Shown: positions 43,417-52,836, counted from the first letter of the stretch. The stretch is 64,000 nt of DNA from Azospirillum soli (GCF_017876165.1 NZ_JAGINQ010000028.1:1-64000), one strand, 5' to 3'. Made by a program: numbers and translations. Notes: generated by a model from the sequence alone, not told the origin.

Positions 43417-45427
43417 GGCTGGCCACCTGGGTCGGACGGGCGTCCACCGGCATATAGACCGGCCAGCCGCCGGCCGCAACGGCGTCCAGCGATCCCGTCT
43501 CCTGCCCCAGGCGCAGGCGGTAGATCCAGAAGTTGGCGACAACCTTCTCCACATAGTCCCGCGTCTCGGCGTAGGGCAGGCTCTCGATGAAGAGAAGGGG
43601 ATCGGTAACGATCTCGGCCAGGTCCTTGCGCCAGCGCATCAGCGTGCCGGGGCCGGCGTTGTAGGCGGCGGCCATCAGGAACAGGTTGTTGCCGATGTCC
43701 GAACTGTTCAGAAGCTCCGCGAGGTAGCGCTGGCCCAGCTCCATGTTGGTGGCCGGGTCGAACAGGCCGGCGCGCCCGGTGTCGGCCTCGCCGATGTCGG
43801 CGTTGCGCTCCTGCACGTGCTGGGCGGTGGAGGGCATGATCTGCATGAGGCCGGTCGCCCCGGCGGAGCTGACCAGTCTCGGGTCGAAGCGCGATTCCTG
43901 GCGCATCACCGCGAAGACCAGCGCGCGGTCCACGGCGAAGCCGTCGCGCGGCTTCCAGTAGGGCAGGGGGTAGAGCGCGGCGGTGTAGGGCGCGCCGTCC
44001 GGCCCGGTCACCGCGTTGCCGACCTGAAGCGCCAGCGCCGGCAGTCCGGCCCGGTCGGCCAGCGCCACCAGCGCCTGTTCGGCCAGCGCGTCGCCGCGCG
44101 GGTGGATGCGCTGCAACTCCAGTTCGGCCATGTCGCGCTGTCCGGCCTGGAGCAGGGCGATGGCACGGTTGCCGGACGGCTTGTCGGCCAGTGCCTTGAG
44201 GTGCTGGCCGGTCAGCTCCGGAGTCTGCCATTGCAGACTGCCGACGCCGCCCAGCGTGCGCTGCGCGACGAGACCATAAAAGGTGTGCGGGAAGCGCGCG
44301 GCGGCGGCGAGGTGGGCACGCGCCTCCTCGTTGCGGCCCTTCTTGGCGTGCGCCCGCGCCGCCCAATAGTCGGCGGCGGCGGCCATCCAGGGTGAGCGCG
44401 GCCGGGCGGCGGCCATGGCGTCGAAATGGCGGGACGCGCGGTCGTGCTGCTTCAGCCGCCACGCGGCGAGCCCGGCGATCCAATGCGCGTCGGTCACGAC
44501 GTCGCCCGACCGGGCGGCGCTGGCTGAGGCAAGCGCCAGGGCCTGTGACACCTCCCCGCTGTAGTAGAGCGAGGCGGCGACGCGCGCCCGCGCCCGGTCG
44601 TACTGCACCGAGTCGAGGTTGCGCCCGACCTCGTCCTGGCCGAGCAGGGCCAGGGCGGCGCCCGGCTTGCCCTCGCGCAGCAGTTCCTGCACGCGGGCGA
44701 CGGCGGAATGGTCGGCGCGCGGGCGCGTGGTGGTGCGGCTGCGCGGTGCGACGGTGATTTTCTCTTCGGGTTCGGCCTCGCCGACCTTGTCCTCGCCGGC
44801 CTTCTCCTCGGCCGTCTTGTCGTCCGCGATCTTTTCCTCGGGTGAGGGATCGGGCTCGGGACGCAGGCCGCCGAGCCGTTCCAGGGAGCCGGTCAGGCGC
44901 ACCCCGTCGTCGCCGCGCGGCGGCTTGGGCGCGCGCTGGCCGGCGGGCTGGCGGCGCTGGGCGAGGTTGTGGATGCGCTCCGCCCCGGCGTGATCGCCGA
45001 AGCGCTGCATCCAGTCGGCCAGTTCGTCGTAGCTCGCCTTGCGGTCGGGGTGCAGGTAGCGCTGGCGCAGCACGTAGCCGACTAGGCGCTTGTCCTTCAG
45101 CAGGCGGATTTCCCAGTCGGCCGCCTCCCACTCCCCCTGTTCCTGGAGGGCGAAGACGCGGCGGTAACGGTGGGCATCCTCTTCCGTCAGCTGGACCGAA
45201 CGCGCCTCGGCGTCCGCGGCCAGAAGCAGGGGCTGGTCGGCGCGTTCGAAGCCCGGCGGAATGACGGGACGTCCATCCGGCGCGTGTATGACAAGGGCGG
45301 CCTGGGCCGAGCGATAATCGCCGGCCGGGTCGGGGGCCGCGCACAGCGCAGCCGCCAGTCCCAAAGCCCCCAGGAGTTTCCGCCGCAGCGAGACGGGTTT
45401 TGCTGCACTGCAAGATATCCGGAGCAT
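43403..45427 (-). CDS. soluble lytic murein transglycosylase
   Basis: A 674-residue periplasmic enzyme that cleaves the MurNAc-GlcNAc bond to form 1,6-anhydro ends. A signal peptide (LLGALGLAAALCAAPDP) is followed by a long superhelical TPR-like region interrupted by an acidic Glu/Lys/Asp-rich linker (about 190-240). The C-terminal SLT domain carries the catalytic Glu in FAVMRQESRFDP, then SSAGATGLMQIMPSTAQ and the closing AAYNAGPGTLMRWRKDL. It begins the moaB/phosphotransferase transcription unit. Confidence 0.9.
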   Translation of the reverse strand: MLRISCSAAKPVSLRRKLLGALGLAAALCAAPDPAGDYRSAQAALVIHAPDGRPVIPPGFERADQPLLLAADAEARSVQLTEEDAHRYRRVFALQEQGEWEAADWEIRLLKDKRLVGYVLRQRYLHPDRKASYDELADWMQRFGDHAGAERIHNLAQRRQPAGQRAPKPPRGDDGVRLTGSLERLGGLRPEPDPSPEEKIADDKTAEEKAGEDKVGEAEPEEKITVAPRSRTTTRPRADHSAVARVQELLREGKPGAALALLGQDEVGRNLDSVQYDRARARVAASLYYSGEVSQALALASASAARSGDVVTDAHWIAGLAAWRLKQHDRASRHFDAMAAARPRSPWMAAAADYWAARAHAKKGRNEEARAHLAAAARFPHTFYGLVAQRTLGGVGSLQWQTPELTGQHLKALADKPSGNRAIALLQAGQRDMAELELQRIHPRGDALAEQALVALADRAGLPALALQVGNAVTGPDGAPYTAALYPLPYWKPRDGFAVDRALVFAVMRQESRFDPRLVSSAGATGLMQIMPSTAQHVQERNADIGEADTGRAGLFDPATNMELGQRYLAELLNSSDIGNNLFLMAAAYNAGPGTLMRWRKDLAEIVTDPLLFIESLPYAETRDYVEKVVANFWIYRLRLGQETGSLDAVAAGGWPVYMPVDARPTQVASHAED

Positions 45428-45728
45428 GGAAAAGGTCTAACCTCTTGGCGCGCGAACCGCAAGAAGACGATTCGCATGGCCCGGTCGAGGCGCCCGTATT
45501 CACGATGCTTTTCAGCGACTTAGCTCGGCTGGAAAAATCGCTCTAACCCGACCGTAAGACCCGATTGGCGCAAGGTCATGCGTCATTCTGTCGTGTTCGG
45601 CGCATGCGCCTAGCGGCGACTTTCCGGTTCTTACCGATCGTTCGGAGTGTCTGGACATTGCTTCGAATATCTACGCTCTCCACAAGAAAGACTAGTTGCG
45701 CCGAAAACGATCAAAAAAGAACAATATT
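45428..45728. other. intergenic region, no gene seen
   Basis: About 300 bases between the transglycosylase start and the uracil-DNA glycosylase stop. It is AT-richer near 45640-45740 and should hold the transglycosylase promoter, but I see no clear -35/-10 pair, terminator or small gene. Confidence 0.5.
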
Positions 45729-46592
45729 CTAGATGTTTAGAATCTTCTGTTTCAGGGCCAGCAGGTCGCGCCACGCCTCCCGCTTGGCGATGGGGTTGCG
45801 CAGCAGATAGGCGGGGTGGAGCATCGGGATGACCGGCACCGAACCGGGAAGGCCGGGCGAGCTGTAGTCGAACCACTGCCCGCGCAGGCGCGTGATGCCC
45901 TCCGCCCGGTTCAGCAGTGTCTTGGCCGAGGTGCCGCCCAGCGGCACCAGCACCTTCGGGCCGATCAGCTCCACATGCCGCTCCAGGAAGGGCAGGCAGG
46001 CGGCGATCTCCGCCTGCGTGGGGGAGCGGTTGCCGGGCGGGCGCCAGGGCAGGATGTTGCTGATGTAGACGTTGGTCCGGTCCAGCCCGATCTGCGCCAG
46101 CATGCGGTCCAGCAGCTTGCCGCTGACTCCGACGAAGGGCTTGCCCTGCCGGTCCTCGTCCTCGCCCGGCGCCTCGCCGATCAGCATGACGCGGGCGTCC
46201 GGGTTGCCGTCGGCGAACACCGTGTTCATCGCCGTGGCCTTCAGCGGGCAGCCGTCGAAGGCACGCAGGGCGGATTCCAGTTCCTCCAGCGTCCGGGCCT
46301 CCTTGGCGCGCGCCCGCGCGCTGGCCCCGGCCTCGCTGGCGCCGAGCGGCTGGGACGCGGCCGGGGCGGGCGCGTAGGACGCGGCGCGCGGAGTCGCGGC
46401 CGGAGTGGCGCCCGGACGCGCCGCGCCCCCGCCCGGCGGCGGCGCCATCGGCGCGCGCGCGACCGCCGGACGGGCGGCGAAGGTCGTCCAGTCCGTGGGC
46501 TCGTCGCTGATGGCCTCGTCGCAGCCGATGTCCGCGTGCCAACGCAGGGCGGCAAGGATGTCGGCCGCTGGGGTGTGGCTTGGGTCACTCAT
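45729..46592 (-). CDS. family-4-like uracil-DNA glycosylase with incomplete Fe-S ligands
   Basis: A 287-residue base-excision repair enzyme. After an Ala/Pro-rich N-terminal region (1-100), the core has motif A LIGEAPGEDEDRQGKPFVG and motif B MLHPAYLLRNP, with PWRPPGNRSPT between. Family-4 enzymes bind a 4Fe-4S cluster through four Cys. Here only C115 and C199 remain; the other two positions are F112 and W183, so the cluster is probably absent. It is divergent from the ETF-QO gene. Confidence 0.87.
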   Translation of the reverse strand: MSDPSHTPAADILAALRWHADIGCDEAISDEPTDWTTFAARPAVARAPMAPPPGGGAARPGATPAATPRAASYAPAPAASQPLGASEAGASARARAKEARTLEELESALRAFDGCPLKATAMNTVFADGNPDARVMLIGEAPGEDEDRQGKPFVGVSGKLLDRMLAQIGLDRTNVYISNILPWRPPGNRSPTQAEIAACLPFLERHVELIGPKVLVPLGGTSAKTLLNRAEGITRLRGQWFDYSSPGLPGSVPVIPMLHPAYLLRNPIAKREAWRDLLALKQKILNI

Positions 46593-46730
46593 CGTTTGAC
46601 CTTAGCACGGCTCCTGTGGTCTTACATGGACTTAGATACCCATTTTGGCGGATGCGAACGGCATCCACCGCCTCCGGGAATACCGCATCGGACCCCGGCG
46701 GCGGCAACGACAATCGGGAGATTTGGGGTC

Positions 46731-48377
46731 ATGGATCGCGAACCGCGCGAGGTGATGGAATACGACGTCCTCGTCGTCGGCGCCGGCCCGTCCGGCTTGA
46801 GCGCGGCCATCCGCCTGAAACAGCTCGCCAATGAGGCCGGGCAGGAGCTGTCGGTCTGCGTGATCGAGAAGGGCTCGGAGGTCGGCGCCCACCTGCTCTC
46901 CGGCGCCGTGTTCGAGCCGCACGCGCTGGACGAGCTGATCCCCGACTGGAAGGACAAAGGCGCGCCGCTGACCACGCCGGCCCGCGAGGACCACTTCGTC
47001 TTCCTCACCGAAACCAAGGCGCACAAGTTCCCGGTCACCCCGCCGCAGATGAACAATCACGGCAACTTCATCATCAGCCTCGGCAACCTCGCCCGCTGGA
47101 TGGCCGCCCAGGCCGAGGAGCTCGGCGTCGAGATCTACCCCGGCTTCGCCGCCGCCGAGGTGCTGTACGACGAGCAGGGCGCCGTCAAGGGCGTGGCCAC
47201 CGGCGACATGGGCATCGGCAAGGACGGCGCGAAGACGCCCAACTACACCCCGGGCATGGAGCTGCACGCCAAGCAGACCATCTTCGCCGAGGGCTGCCGC
47301 GGCTCGCTGACCAAGACCCTCTTCGACAAGTTCTCCTTGCGCGACGGCGTCGATCCGCAGACCTACGGCCTCGGCATCAAGGAGCTGTGGGAGATCGACC
47401 CCGCCAAGTCCCAGCCCGGCCTGATCGTCCACACCATCGGCTGGCCGATGGACGCCAAGACCTACGGCGGCTCGTGGCTGTACCACATGGACGGCAATCT
47501 GGTGTCAGTCGGCTTCGTCGTCGGGCTCGACTACGCCAACCCGCACCTCAGCCCGTTCGAGGAGTTCCAGCGCTACAAGACGCACCCGGCCATCCGCCCG
47601 ACCTTCGAGGGCGGCCGGCGCATCGCCTACGGTGCCCGCGCGCTGTCGGAGGGCGGCTTCCAGTCGATCCCCAAGCTGACCTTCCCCGGCGGGCTGATCG
47701 TCGGCGACGCGGCGGGCTTCCTGAACGTGCCCAAGATCAAGGGCAACCACACCGCCATGAAGTCGGGCATGGTGGCGGCGGAAGCCGTCTATGAGCACCT
47801 GACCGGCGGCAGCAACGGCCGCGAGGTGACCGAATACCCGGAGCGGTTGAAGGCGTCGTGGGTGTGGTCGGAGTTGCACGCGGTGCGCAACATCCGACCG
47901 GGCTTCCAGAAGGGGCTGTGGGCGGGGCTGGCCAACGCGGCGTTCGAGACGGCGACTAGGGGCAAGTCGCCGTGGACCTTGCACCACCACGCCGACCACA
48001 CGACGCTGAAGAAGGCTGCCGAGGCGCCGCCGATCGTCTACCCCAAGCCGGACGGGGTGGTGTCGTTCGACCGGCTGTCCTCGGTGTACCTGTCGAACAC
48101 CAACCACGAGGAAAACCAGCCGGCGCACCTGACGCTGCGCGACGCGGAGACGCCGATCCGGGTGAACCTGGCGCTGTACGACGCGCCGGAGACGCGCTAC
48201 TGCCCGGCGGGGGTGTACGAGATCGTGCGCGCCGAGGACGGCACCGCCCCGCGCCTGCAGATCAACGCGCAGAACTGCGTGCACTGCAAGACCTGCGACA
48301 TCAAGGACCCCACCCAGAACATCAACTGGGTCGTCCCCGAGGGCGGCGGCGGGCCCAACTATCCTGGCGGCATGTAA
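46731..48377 (+). CDS. electron transfer flavoprotein-ubiquinone oxidoreductase
   Basis: A 548-residue membrane-associated flavoprotein passing electrons from reduced ETF to ubiquinone during fatty-acid and amino-acid oxidation. FAD site VLVVGAGPSGLSAAIRL at about 12-28; the FAD/quinone region includes GLIVGDAAGFLNVPKIKGNH. The C-terminal 4Fe-4S ligands are in RYCPAGVYEI and NCVHCKTCDIKDP. GGGAG lies 13-17 bases before ATG 46731. Monocistronic, followed by a long hairpin. Confidence 0.93.
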   Translation: MDREPREVMEYDVLVVGAGPSGLSAAIRLKQLANEAGQELSVCVIEKGSEVGAHLLSGAVFEPHALDELIPDWKDKGAPLTTPAREDHFVFLTETKAHKFPVTPPQMNNHGNFIISLGNLARWMAAQAEELGVEIYPGFAAAEVLYDEQGAVKGVATGDMGIGKDGAKTPNYTPGMELHAKQTIFAEGCRGSLTKTLFDKFSLRDGVDPQTYGLGIKELWEIDPAKSQPGLIVHTIGWPMDAKTYGGSWLYHMDGNLVSVGFVVGLDYANPHLSPFEEFQRYKTHPAIRPTFEGGRRIAYGARALSEGGFQSIPKLTFPGGLIVGDAAGFLNVPKIKGNHTAMKSGMVAAEAVYEHLTGGSNGREVTEYPERLKASWVWSELHAVRNIRPGFQKGLWAGLANAAFETATRGKSPWTLHHHADHTTLKKAAEAPPIVYPKPDGVVSFDRLSSVYLSNTNHEENQPAHLTLRDAETPIRVNLALYDAPETRYCPAGVYEIVRAEDGTAPRLQINAQNCVHCKTCDIKDPTQNINWVVPEGGGGPNYPGGM

Positions 48378-48421
48378 CAACAGCGGCATGTGACGGGGGA
48401 GGGCGATCACGCTCCTCCTCG

Positions 48422-48464
48422 CGTCCCCAAAGGCTCGGCGGCGTGCAGCCGCCAGCCGGGGACG
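48422..48464 (+). terminator. nested hairpin after the ETF-QO gene
   Basis: CGTCCCC (48422-48428) pairs with GGGGACG (48458-48464); inside this GGCT pairs with AGCC and GGCGGC with GCCGCC around a GTGCA loop, leaving only small bulges. There is no T tract. It may be a terminator or a structured RNA. The remainder of the 400-base gap (48378-48786) contains no recognisable gene. Confidence 0.5.
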
Positions 48465-48786
48465 AGGTGCGCCAACAAGAGGTGCACCGACACGGTTGCC
48501 GGAATCGTCTTCGTGCAACGGTGCGAAGTTCATCAACAGCCTATTTTTATGGCCGATCCAGCAGCCACCACAGCGCGAACAGGATGACGCTTTGCTCCGG
48601 TTTGGCGAGTGGGGTGGTTCGGCGCATTGGAATCGTACGGCGTTAACCAACAATTCGCGGTTGAGCGTTGTCAGAGCGACAATTTGCCCGTCGTTTGTTA
48701 ACGAATGCTCGCCAACCCACCTTGCAGGTGCGGCAAAAATTGCCTACTCTCCTCCGTAGGCGTGTGGACAGGGAGGAGTGCGAACC

Positions 48787-49017
48787 ATGGGCGTCACCGG
48801 CATCGGCGTCTATCAACAGCCGTACACGACCCCGCTGAGCAGCGGCCCGGCGGCCGCGCAGCAGACCAAGCAGGCGGACCCGAACCAGGAGGCGCAGGCC
48901 GCCGACGAGGCGCGGCGCCAGCAGGGCCAGCAGAATCAAACCCAGCAGAATCAGGCCCAGCAGGGCGGCGGGTACACGACGCCGACCCGTGGGCAGAACC
49001 TGAACATCACCGCCTGA
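48787..49017 (+). CDS. small Gln-rich protein, unknown
   Basis: A 76-residue low-complexity protein: N-terminal MGVTGIGVYQQPYTTP, a polar middle and a Gln/Asn repeat (RQQGQQNQTQQNQAQQGGG). No signal peptide or domain is recognised. A strong GGGAGGAG lies eight bases before the ATG, which supports expression. It precedes the FlaG-like gene by 86 bases on the same strand and may be co-transcribed. Possibly a disordered structural or flagellar accessory protein; this is inference. Confidence 0.6.
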   Translation: MGVTGIGVYQQPYTTPLSSGPAAAQQTKQADPNQEAQAADEARRQQGQQNQTQQNQAQQGGGYTTPTRGQNLNITA

Positions 49018-49103
49018 CCGAAGGGCGTTGTCGGTCGTCGATGGTCTGTTCGCGGCGACGGGAACCGAAGGTCGTGTGAACTGAAGCGAAAGGCGGGGCA
49101 GCG

Positions 49104-49643
49104 ATGGAAATCCGAAGCGTTTCCAGCATCCCGGCGAACCGGCCGGCGGCAGCCGCCGTCGCGTCCGCGACCGCCGCCCCCACGAACGCTTATGCGGCGC
49201 GGTCTCCAAGACCAGACGATGGCCAGTCCAACGGCGGCTTCATCAGTCCGGTGCTCCGCTACGACCAGATCGCGCGCGTTGCGGTCCTTTATTACCGCGA
49301 CACCGACACCGGCGAGACCAAGGACCAGATCCCGGCCGAGCGCGTCGTCGAGGAATACCGGCGCAACGCTGTCCGCCTCGGTAGCGGGGCAGGCGAATCG
49401 TCCGATCGGGCGGGGACGACAACCGGGAGCGGGGCGGCGGAACCCGGTGCGATGGAATCGTCTTATACGCCGACCTATACGCCGACATCGGACGGCGGCT
49501 CCGGCGTCGGTTCGGCCCCGTCCACCGTGCCCGGCTACGCCGCCTCACCCGCGCCGGGGGGCTTTTCCGGCGGTGGCGCGTCTGTGTCGGCTGGCACGAG
49601 TAGCGGCGGCGCGCCGGGCGGGCTGGTGTCCGTCACGGTGTAG
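49104..49643 (+). CDS. FlaG-like protein with long Ser/Gly-rich tail
   Basis: A 179-residue protein. Residues about 53-90 (VAVLYYRDTDTGETKDQIPA, then ERVVEEYRR) match the FlaG core pattern D-x-x-T-G-E-x-x-x-Q-I-P-x-E, the only recognised part. The N-terminal 45 residues are Ala-rich; the C-terminal 85 are Ser/Thr/Gly/Pro-rich and disordered, which is unusual for FlaG. FlaG proteins influence flagellar filament length. cheD lies nearby, in keeping with a motility role. The assignment rests on one motif. Confidence 0.55.
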   Translation: MEIRSVSSIPANRPAAAAVASATAAPTNAYAARSPRPDDGQSNGGFISPVLRYDQIARVAVLYYRDTDTGETKDQIPAERVVEEYRRNAVRLGSGAGESSDRAGTTTGSGAAEPGAMESSYTPTYTPTSDGGSGVGSAPSTVPGYAASPAPGGFSGGGASVSAGTSSGGAPGGLVSVTV

Positions 49644-49651
49644 GCAGCGTT

Positions 49652-50632
49652 TCACCCCGGCATTTCAAAGGTCGCGACCACCGGGGCGTGGTAGCTCTCC
49701 GGGGAGTGGCTGACAGTCGCGTGGGCGATCAACTCGTCCCCCAGCGCTTCGTTGTGGATTTCCGCCGTGCGGAACCAGCCGAGCAGGCCGCGTGACACCA
49801 GAAGGTGGTCGAGCATCACCGCCTCGCCTCCGTGCAGCACGGAAAAGCGCCGCTCCTCGGGCACCGAACGTTCCAGAGGCACCAGCGCCCGCCCGGCCAG
49901 ATGGCCGTTGCCCGTCTCGTCCAGATCGGCGCGGATGATGCGGACCGGGGTCTGCTCCATTTCCGCGTTGAGGTCGCCCGCCACCACGATCAGCGCCTGT
50001 GAATCGGCGTCGAACACCCGATCCACCGCCAGCCGCGTTTCCAAAGCCTGCCCGGCCCGCTTGATGGCGGCGAGGTAGAACCCTTCGGCCCAGCCGCCGA
50101 CCGTCTTCCAGGTGGAGGCGTTCTTCTTCTGCCCCGGCACCGGTGCTGCGATGGGCGCGCGCAAGTGCAGGTCAAAGACGTGCAGCCGCTGCCCGCCGGG
50201 AAGCTCGATCTCGGCGTGCAGGACGGGGCGGTCCCAGGTGACGGGATCGGAGGACGTGGTGGCCGGGTCGGCGGTGACGAGGCGCATCTGCGGCGCCGGC
50301 ACCAGATCGTGGCGATGGAGCCGCGCCTCCACGATGGGCCAACGGCTGAGCAGCACGAGGTTGTGGCGGTCGGACAGTTTGTGACCCGGATCGCCGGCCG
50401 TGCGGTGAAAGCCGGCGTAGGGCGTCCCCTCCAGCAGGCGGTCGAGCGCGCGGAAGATGCGCGGCTCGCCCTTGGCGATGCGCTGGGCGTTGACCTCCTG
50501 AAGGCAGAGGATGTCGGCGTTCAGCCGCTCCAACTGGGGACGCAGGACGGCGACGCGCTCATCGAAAGGCGGCTCGGCCGTGTCGTCCAGGCTTTCCAGG
50601 TTGAAGGTGGCGATGCGGAAGCTTCGGCTCAT
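49652..50632 (-). CDS. endonuclease/exonuclease/phosphatase family hydrolase
   Basis: A 326-residue metal-dependent phosphodiesterase/phosphomonoesterase fold. Visible blocks: RIATFNLESLDD at the start (metal Asn), ILCLQEVNAQRI (metal Glu), LHVFDLHLRAPI, VVAGDLNAEMEQTPVR (catalytic Asp and Asn) and VSHSPESYHAPV at the end (catalytic His). There is no signal peptide. The substrate could be DNA, a lipid or a nucleotide. Stop is 8 bases from the convergent FlaG-like stop. Confidence 0.87.
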   Translation of the reverse strand: MSRSFRIATFNLESLDDTAEPPFDERVAVLRPQLERLNADILCLQEVNAQRIAKGEPRIFRALDRLLEGTPYAGFHRTAGDPGHKLSDRHNLVLLSRWPIVEARLHRHDLVPAPQMRLVTADPATTSSDPVTWDRPVLHAEIELPGGQRLHVFDLHLRAPIAAPVPGQKKNASTWKTVGGWAEGFYLAAIKRAGQALETRLAVDRVFDADSQALIVVAGDLNAEMEQTPVRIIRADLDETGNGHLAGRALVPLERSVPEERRFSVLHGGEAVMLDHLLVSRGLLGWFRTAEIHNEALGDELIAHATVSHSPESYHAPVVATFEMPG

Positions 50633-50676
50633 GGCCCCTCGTTGCTAGCGGGTTCGCCTGCGGGTCGCGCGTCCGC

Positions 50677-51336
50677 TCAGAACAGCTCGATATCGCCTTC
50701 GATCTCGGTCGTGCGCAGACGCTCCATGAAGGAGGCTTCGGAACGGGCGATGTCGCGGGCGTTTTCGTCGCCGATCAGACGCCGTTGCGTCCGGCCGGTC
50801 GTGGGGAAGAAGCGCACGGCGCGCGGGGTCGCACCGCCGACGTCCCAGCTCATCGTCGGAATGCCTTCGGTCGCCAGATAATCCATGACGAACTCAACGT
50901 TGCGCTCGCCAATGCCGCCGCTGCGCGGCGTGCCCATGTTGACGTTGGCGCCGCCGAACACCTTCGCGCGCAGCCGGTCGCGCCGGCCGGTGACCGCCAG
51001 CATGCGGTTGATCAGCTGCTCCATCGCCGCGCTGCCGTAGCGGGAGGAGATGGACAGCCGGTCGGTGCCCGAATCCGGCAGAAGGAAGTGGTTCATGCCC
51101 CCGATGGCGGCGACCGGGTCAAAGACGCAGGCCGCCACGCAAGACCCCAGCGTGGTGGTGATGATCACGTTCGGATCGTCGCTGACCACGCAGCCGCCGA
51201 CAACGATGTTCACCACCTCCGCCCCCAGCCGCTGGTCGTGGTAGCGGTTGGCCGCGATGTCCTGCTGCTCCAAGCGCCTGCGCAGCAGTCCGGTCGGCCG
51301 GAGTGATGAGGTCGGCCTGGGCGATAAGGTCGGCAT
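50677..51336 (-). CDS. cheD: chemoreceptor glutamine deamidase CheD
   Basis: A 219-residue enzyme that deamidates glutamines of methyl-accepting chemotaxis proteins and can interact with CheC. The catalytic Cys is C66 in TLGSCVAACVFDP and the catalytic His is H83 in GGMNHFLLPDSG; KVFGGANVNMG follows. The N-terminal 35 residues are an extension. ATG 51336 with AAAGGA five bases upstream is chosen over an in-frame start at 51408. It stands apart from a che operon. Confidence 0.92.
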   Translation of the reverse strand: MPTLSPRPTSSLRPTGLLRRRLEQQDIAANRYHDQRLGAEVVNIVVGGCVVSDDPNVIITTTLGSCVAACVFDPVAAIGGMNHFLLPDSGTDRLSISSRYGSAAMEQLINRMLAVTGRRDRLRAKVFGGANVNMGTPRSGGIGERNVEFVMDYLATEGIPTMSWDVGGATPRAVRFFPTTGRTQRRLIGDENARDIARSEASFMERLRTTEIEGDIELF

Positions 51337-51423
51337 GGGGGTCCTTTGAAAGGGCACCGCGAAACTGTGAATGGCGAAATTATGTATGGCGGTGCCCTGG
51401 CTTCGCAACTTCGGGGATTTGCC

Positions 51424-52836
51424 TTACATTTTCGCGATCCACAGGGCGAGCAGGTCGGCCTGGAGTGACCGGGCGCGGGCTAGCCACGCGCGCGCCTCCG
51501 GCGGCATCTCGGCGATGCGGCGGTCCATCGTGGCGTCCATGGCGCGGCGCTGCGTCTCGTCGGTGACGAAGAAGGCGAGGCCGAGCCGCCGCCCATCCGC
51601 CGTGGTCAGGGTGCCGGACAGCGCCTTGGCGTAGGCCAGCGTCCCCGATTTGGCCCGCACGCCGGGGGGCATGACCTTGCCCTCGTCCTCGCCGGGCAGC
51701 AGGGCCAGCACCTCCGGCCCGGCGCCGCGCAGCAGGGCGGCCATCTGGTTCGGCGTCATGCGGGATTGGGCGCTGAGCCCCGAATGATTTACGAGGCGCA
51801 GGCCCATCCAATCGGTTTCGGGCGCTCTCAAGGCGCGCTGCGCGGTCAGCACGGCGGCCGACTGCGCCAGGGTCGTCACCGTGGGGTCGAGGCGGCGCGC
51901 GGCGGCAAGGCCGATCAGCTCCGCCGACAGGTTGTTGGAATGGCGCAGCACCTGCCGGGCCAGCACGGCCAGCGGCTCGCTCCGGTGTAGGGCGACCAGG
52001 GTGGCCTCGGGCGGAACAAGGCCGGGAGCGGGGGCGGGCAGGGCGACGCCGGCCCCCTCGGCGACGCGGCGGAAGACGTGGGCGGCGGCGAGGCCCGGCC
52101 GGCTCAACGGCAGCCACACGGCCGACGCCACGCCGGGGCGTGGGGCGAAGCGCCAGCGCTCCCCGTCCGCCGCCTGCACGGGCGTGAAAGGGGCGGTGCC
52201 GTCCGTGGCGATCTCCACCCCGACGCTGTCGAGGGGGAAGCGGCCGGCGTCGGACACCGACCAGGCGGTCGCCTTTACAGGCTGGCCCGCCGCGCGCGTC
52301 CAGGACAGCTGGAAGCGGTTGAAGTTCAGGGACAGCGCCCCGACCCCGGTGTTGTAGCCCGCCGTCCAGGGCTGCCCGGCGTCGATCTCCGGCAGTTCGG
52401 GCAGGGCGGAGGCGTCGTACAGGAACCGGCCGGCGACCCGCGCGATGCCCATGGTCTGCAACTCGCCCAGCAGATCCAGCAACCCTTCGGTCGTCAGCGA
52501 CGGGTCGCCGCCGCCCTTCAAAATCAGGTCGCCGTGCAGAACCCCGTCCGTCAGCGTGCCGGTCGCATGCAGGGTGGTGTCGAAGCGATGGTCCGGCCCC
52601 AGCACGGCCAGCGCCGCTGCCATGGCGGGCAGCTTGGCGACGGAGGCCGGGACGAAGGGTTTGTCCGGTTGCCGTTCGGCAAGGACGGTTCCGCTGTCCA
52701 GATCGAACAGGCTGTAGCCGACCTCGTCGCCCCGGAATCCGTTGCGCGCGATCACCTCCCGGTCGTCGGGGGTGGAGGGGGCTGCGCAGGCGGCAAAGGC
52801 CAGCAGCAGGAGTACAGGATAGAGCAGGATCCGCAT
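51424..52836 (-). CDS. dacB: D-alanyl-D-alanine carboxypeptidase/endopeptidase (PBP4 type)
   Basis: A 470-residue periplasmic class C penicillin-binding protein that trims peptidoglycan stem peptides or cross-links. Signal sequence ILLYPVLLLLAFAACAAPST may be a lipoprotein signal (C17). Active-site motifs: S65-V-A-K68, S-N-N in LRHSNNLSAELIG, and K-S-G in VRAKSGTLAYAKA. The internal insert typical of PBP4 is present. ATG 52836 is chosen at the start of the signal peptide. Confidence 0.9.
   Translation of the reverse strand: MRILLYPVLLLLAFAACAAPSTPDDREVIARNGFRGDEVGYSLFDLDSGTVLAERQPDKPFVPASVAKLPAMAAALAVLGPDHRFDTTLHATGTLTDGVLHGDLILKGGGDPSLTTEGLLDLLGELQTMGIARVAGRFLYDASALPELPEIDAGQPWTAGYNTGVGALSLNFNRFQLSWTRAAGQPVKATAWSVSDAGRFPLDSVGVEIATDGTAPFTPVQAADGERWRFAPRPGVASAVWLPLSRPGLAAAHVFRRVAEGAGVALPAPAPGLVPPEATLVALHRSEPLAVLARQVLRHSNNLSAELIGLAAARRLDPTVTTLAQSAAVLTAQRALRAPETDWMGLRLVNHSGLSAQSRMTPNQMAALLRGAGPEVLALLPGEDEGKVMPPGVRAKSGTLAYAKALSGTLTTADGRRLGLAFFVTDETQRRAMDATMDRRIAEMPPEARAWLARARSLQADLLALWIAKM

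Noticed and set aside
43362..45503. Second minus-strand frame over the transglycosylase
   Set aside because: Frame-shifted shadow of the transglycosylase; the accepted frame has the SLT catalytic motif.
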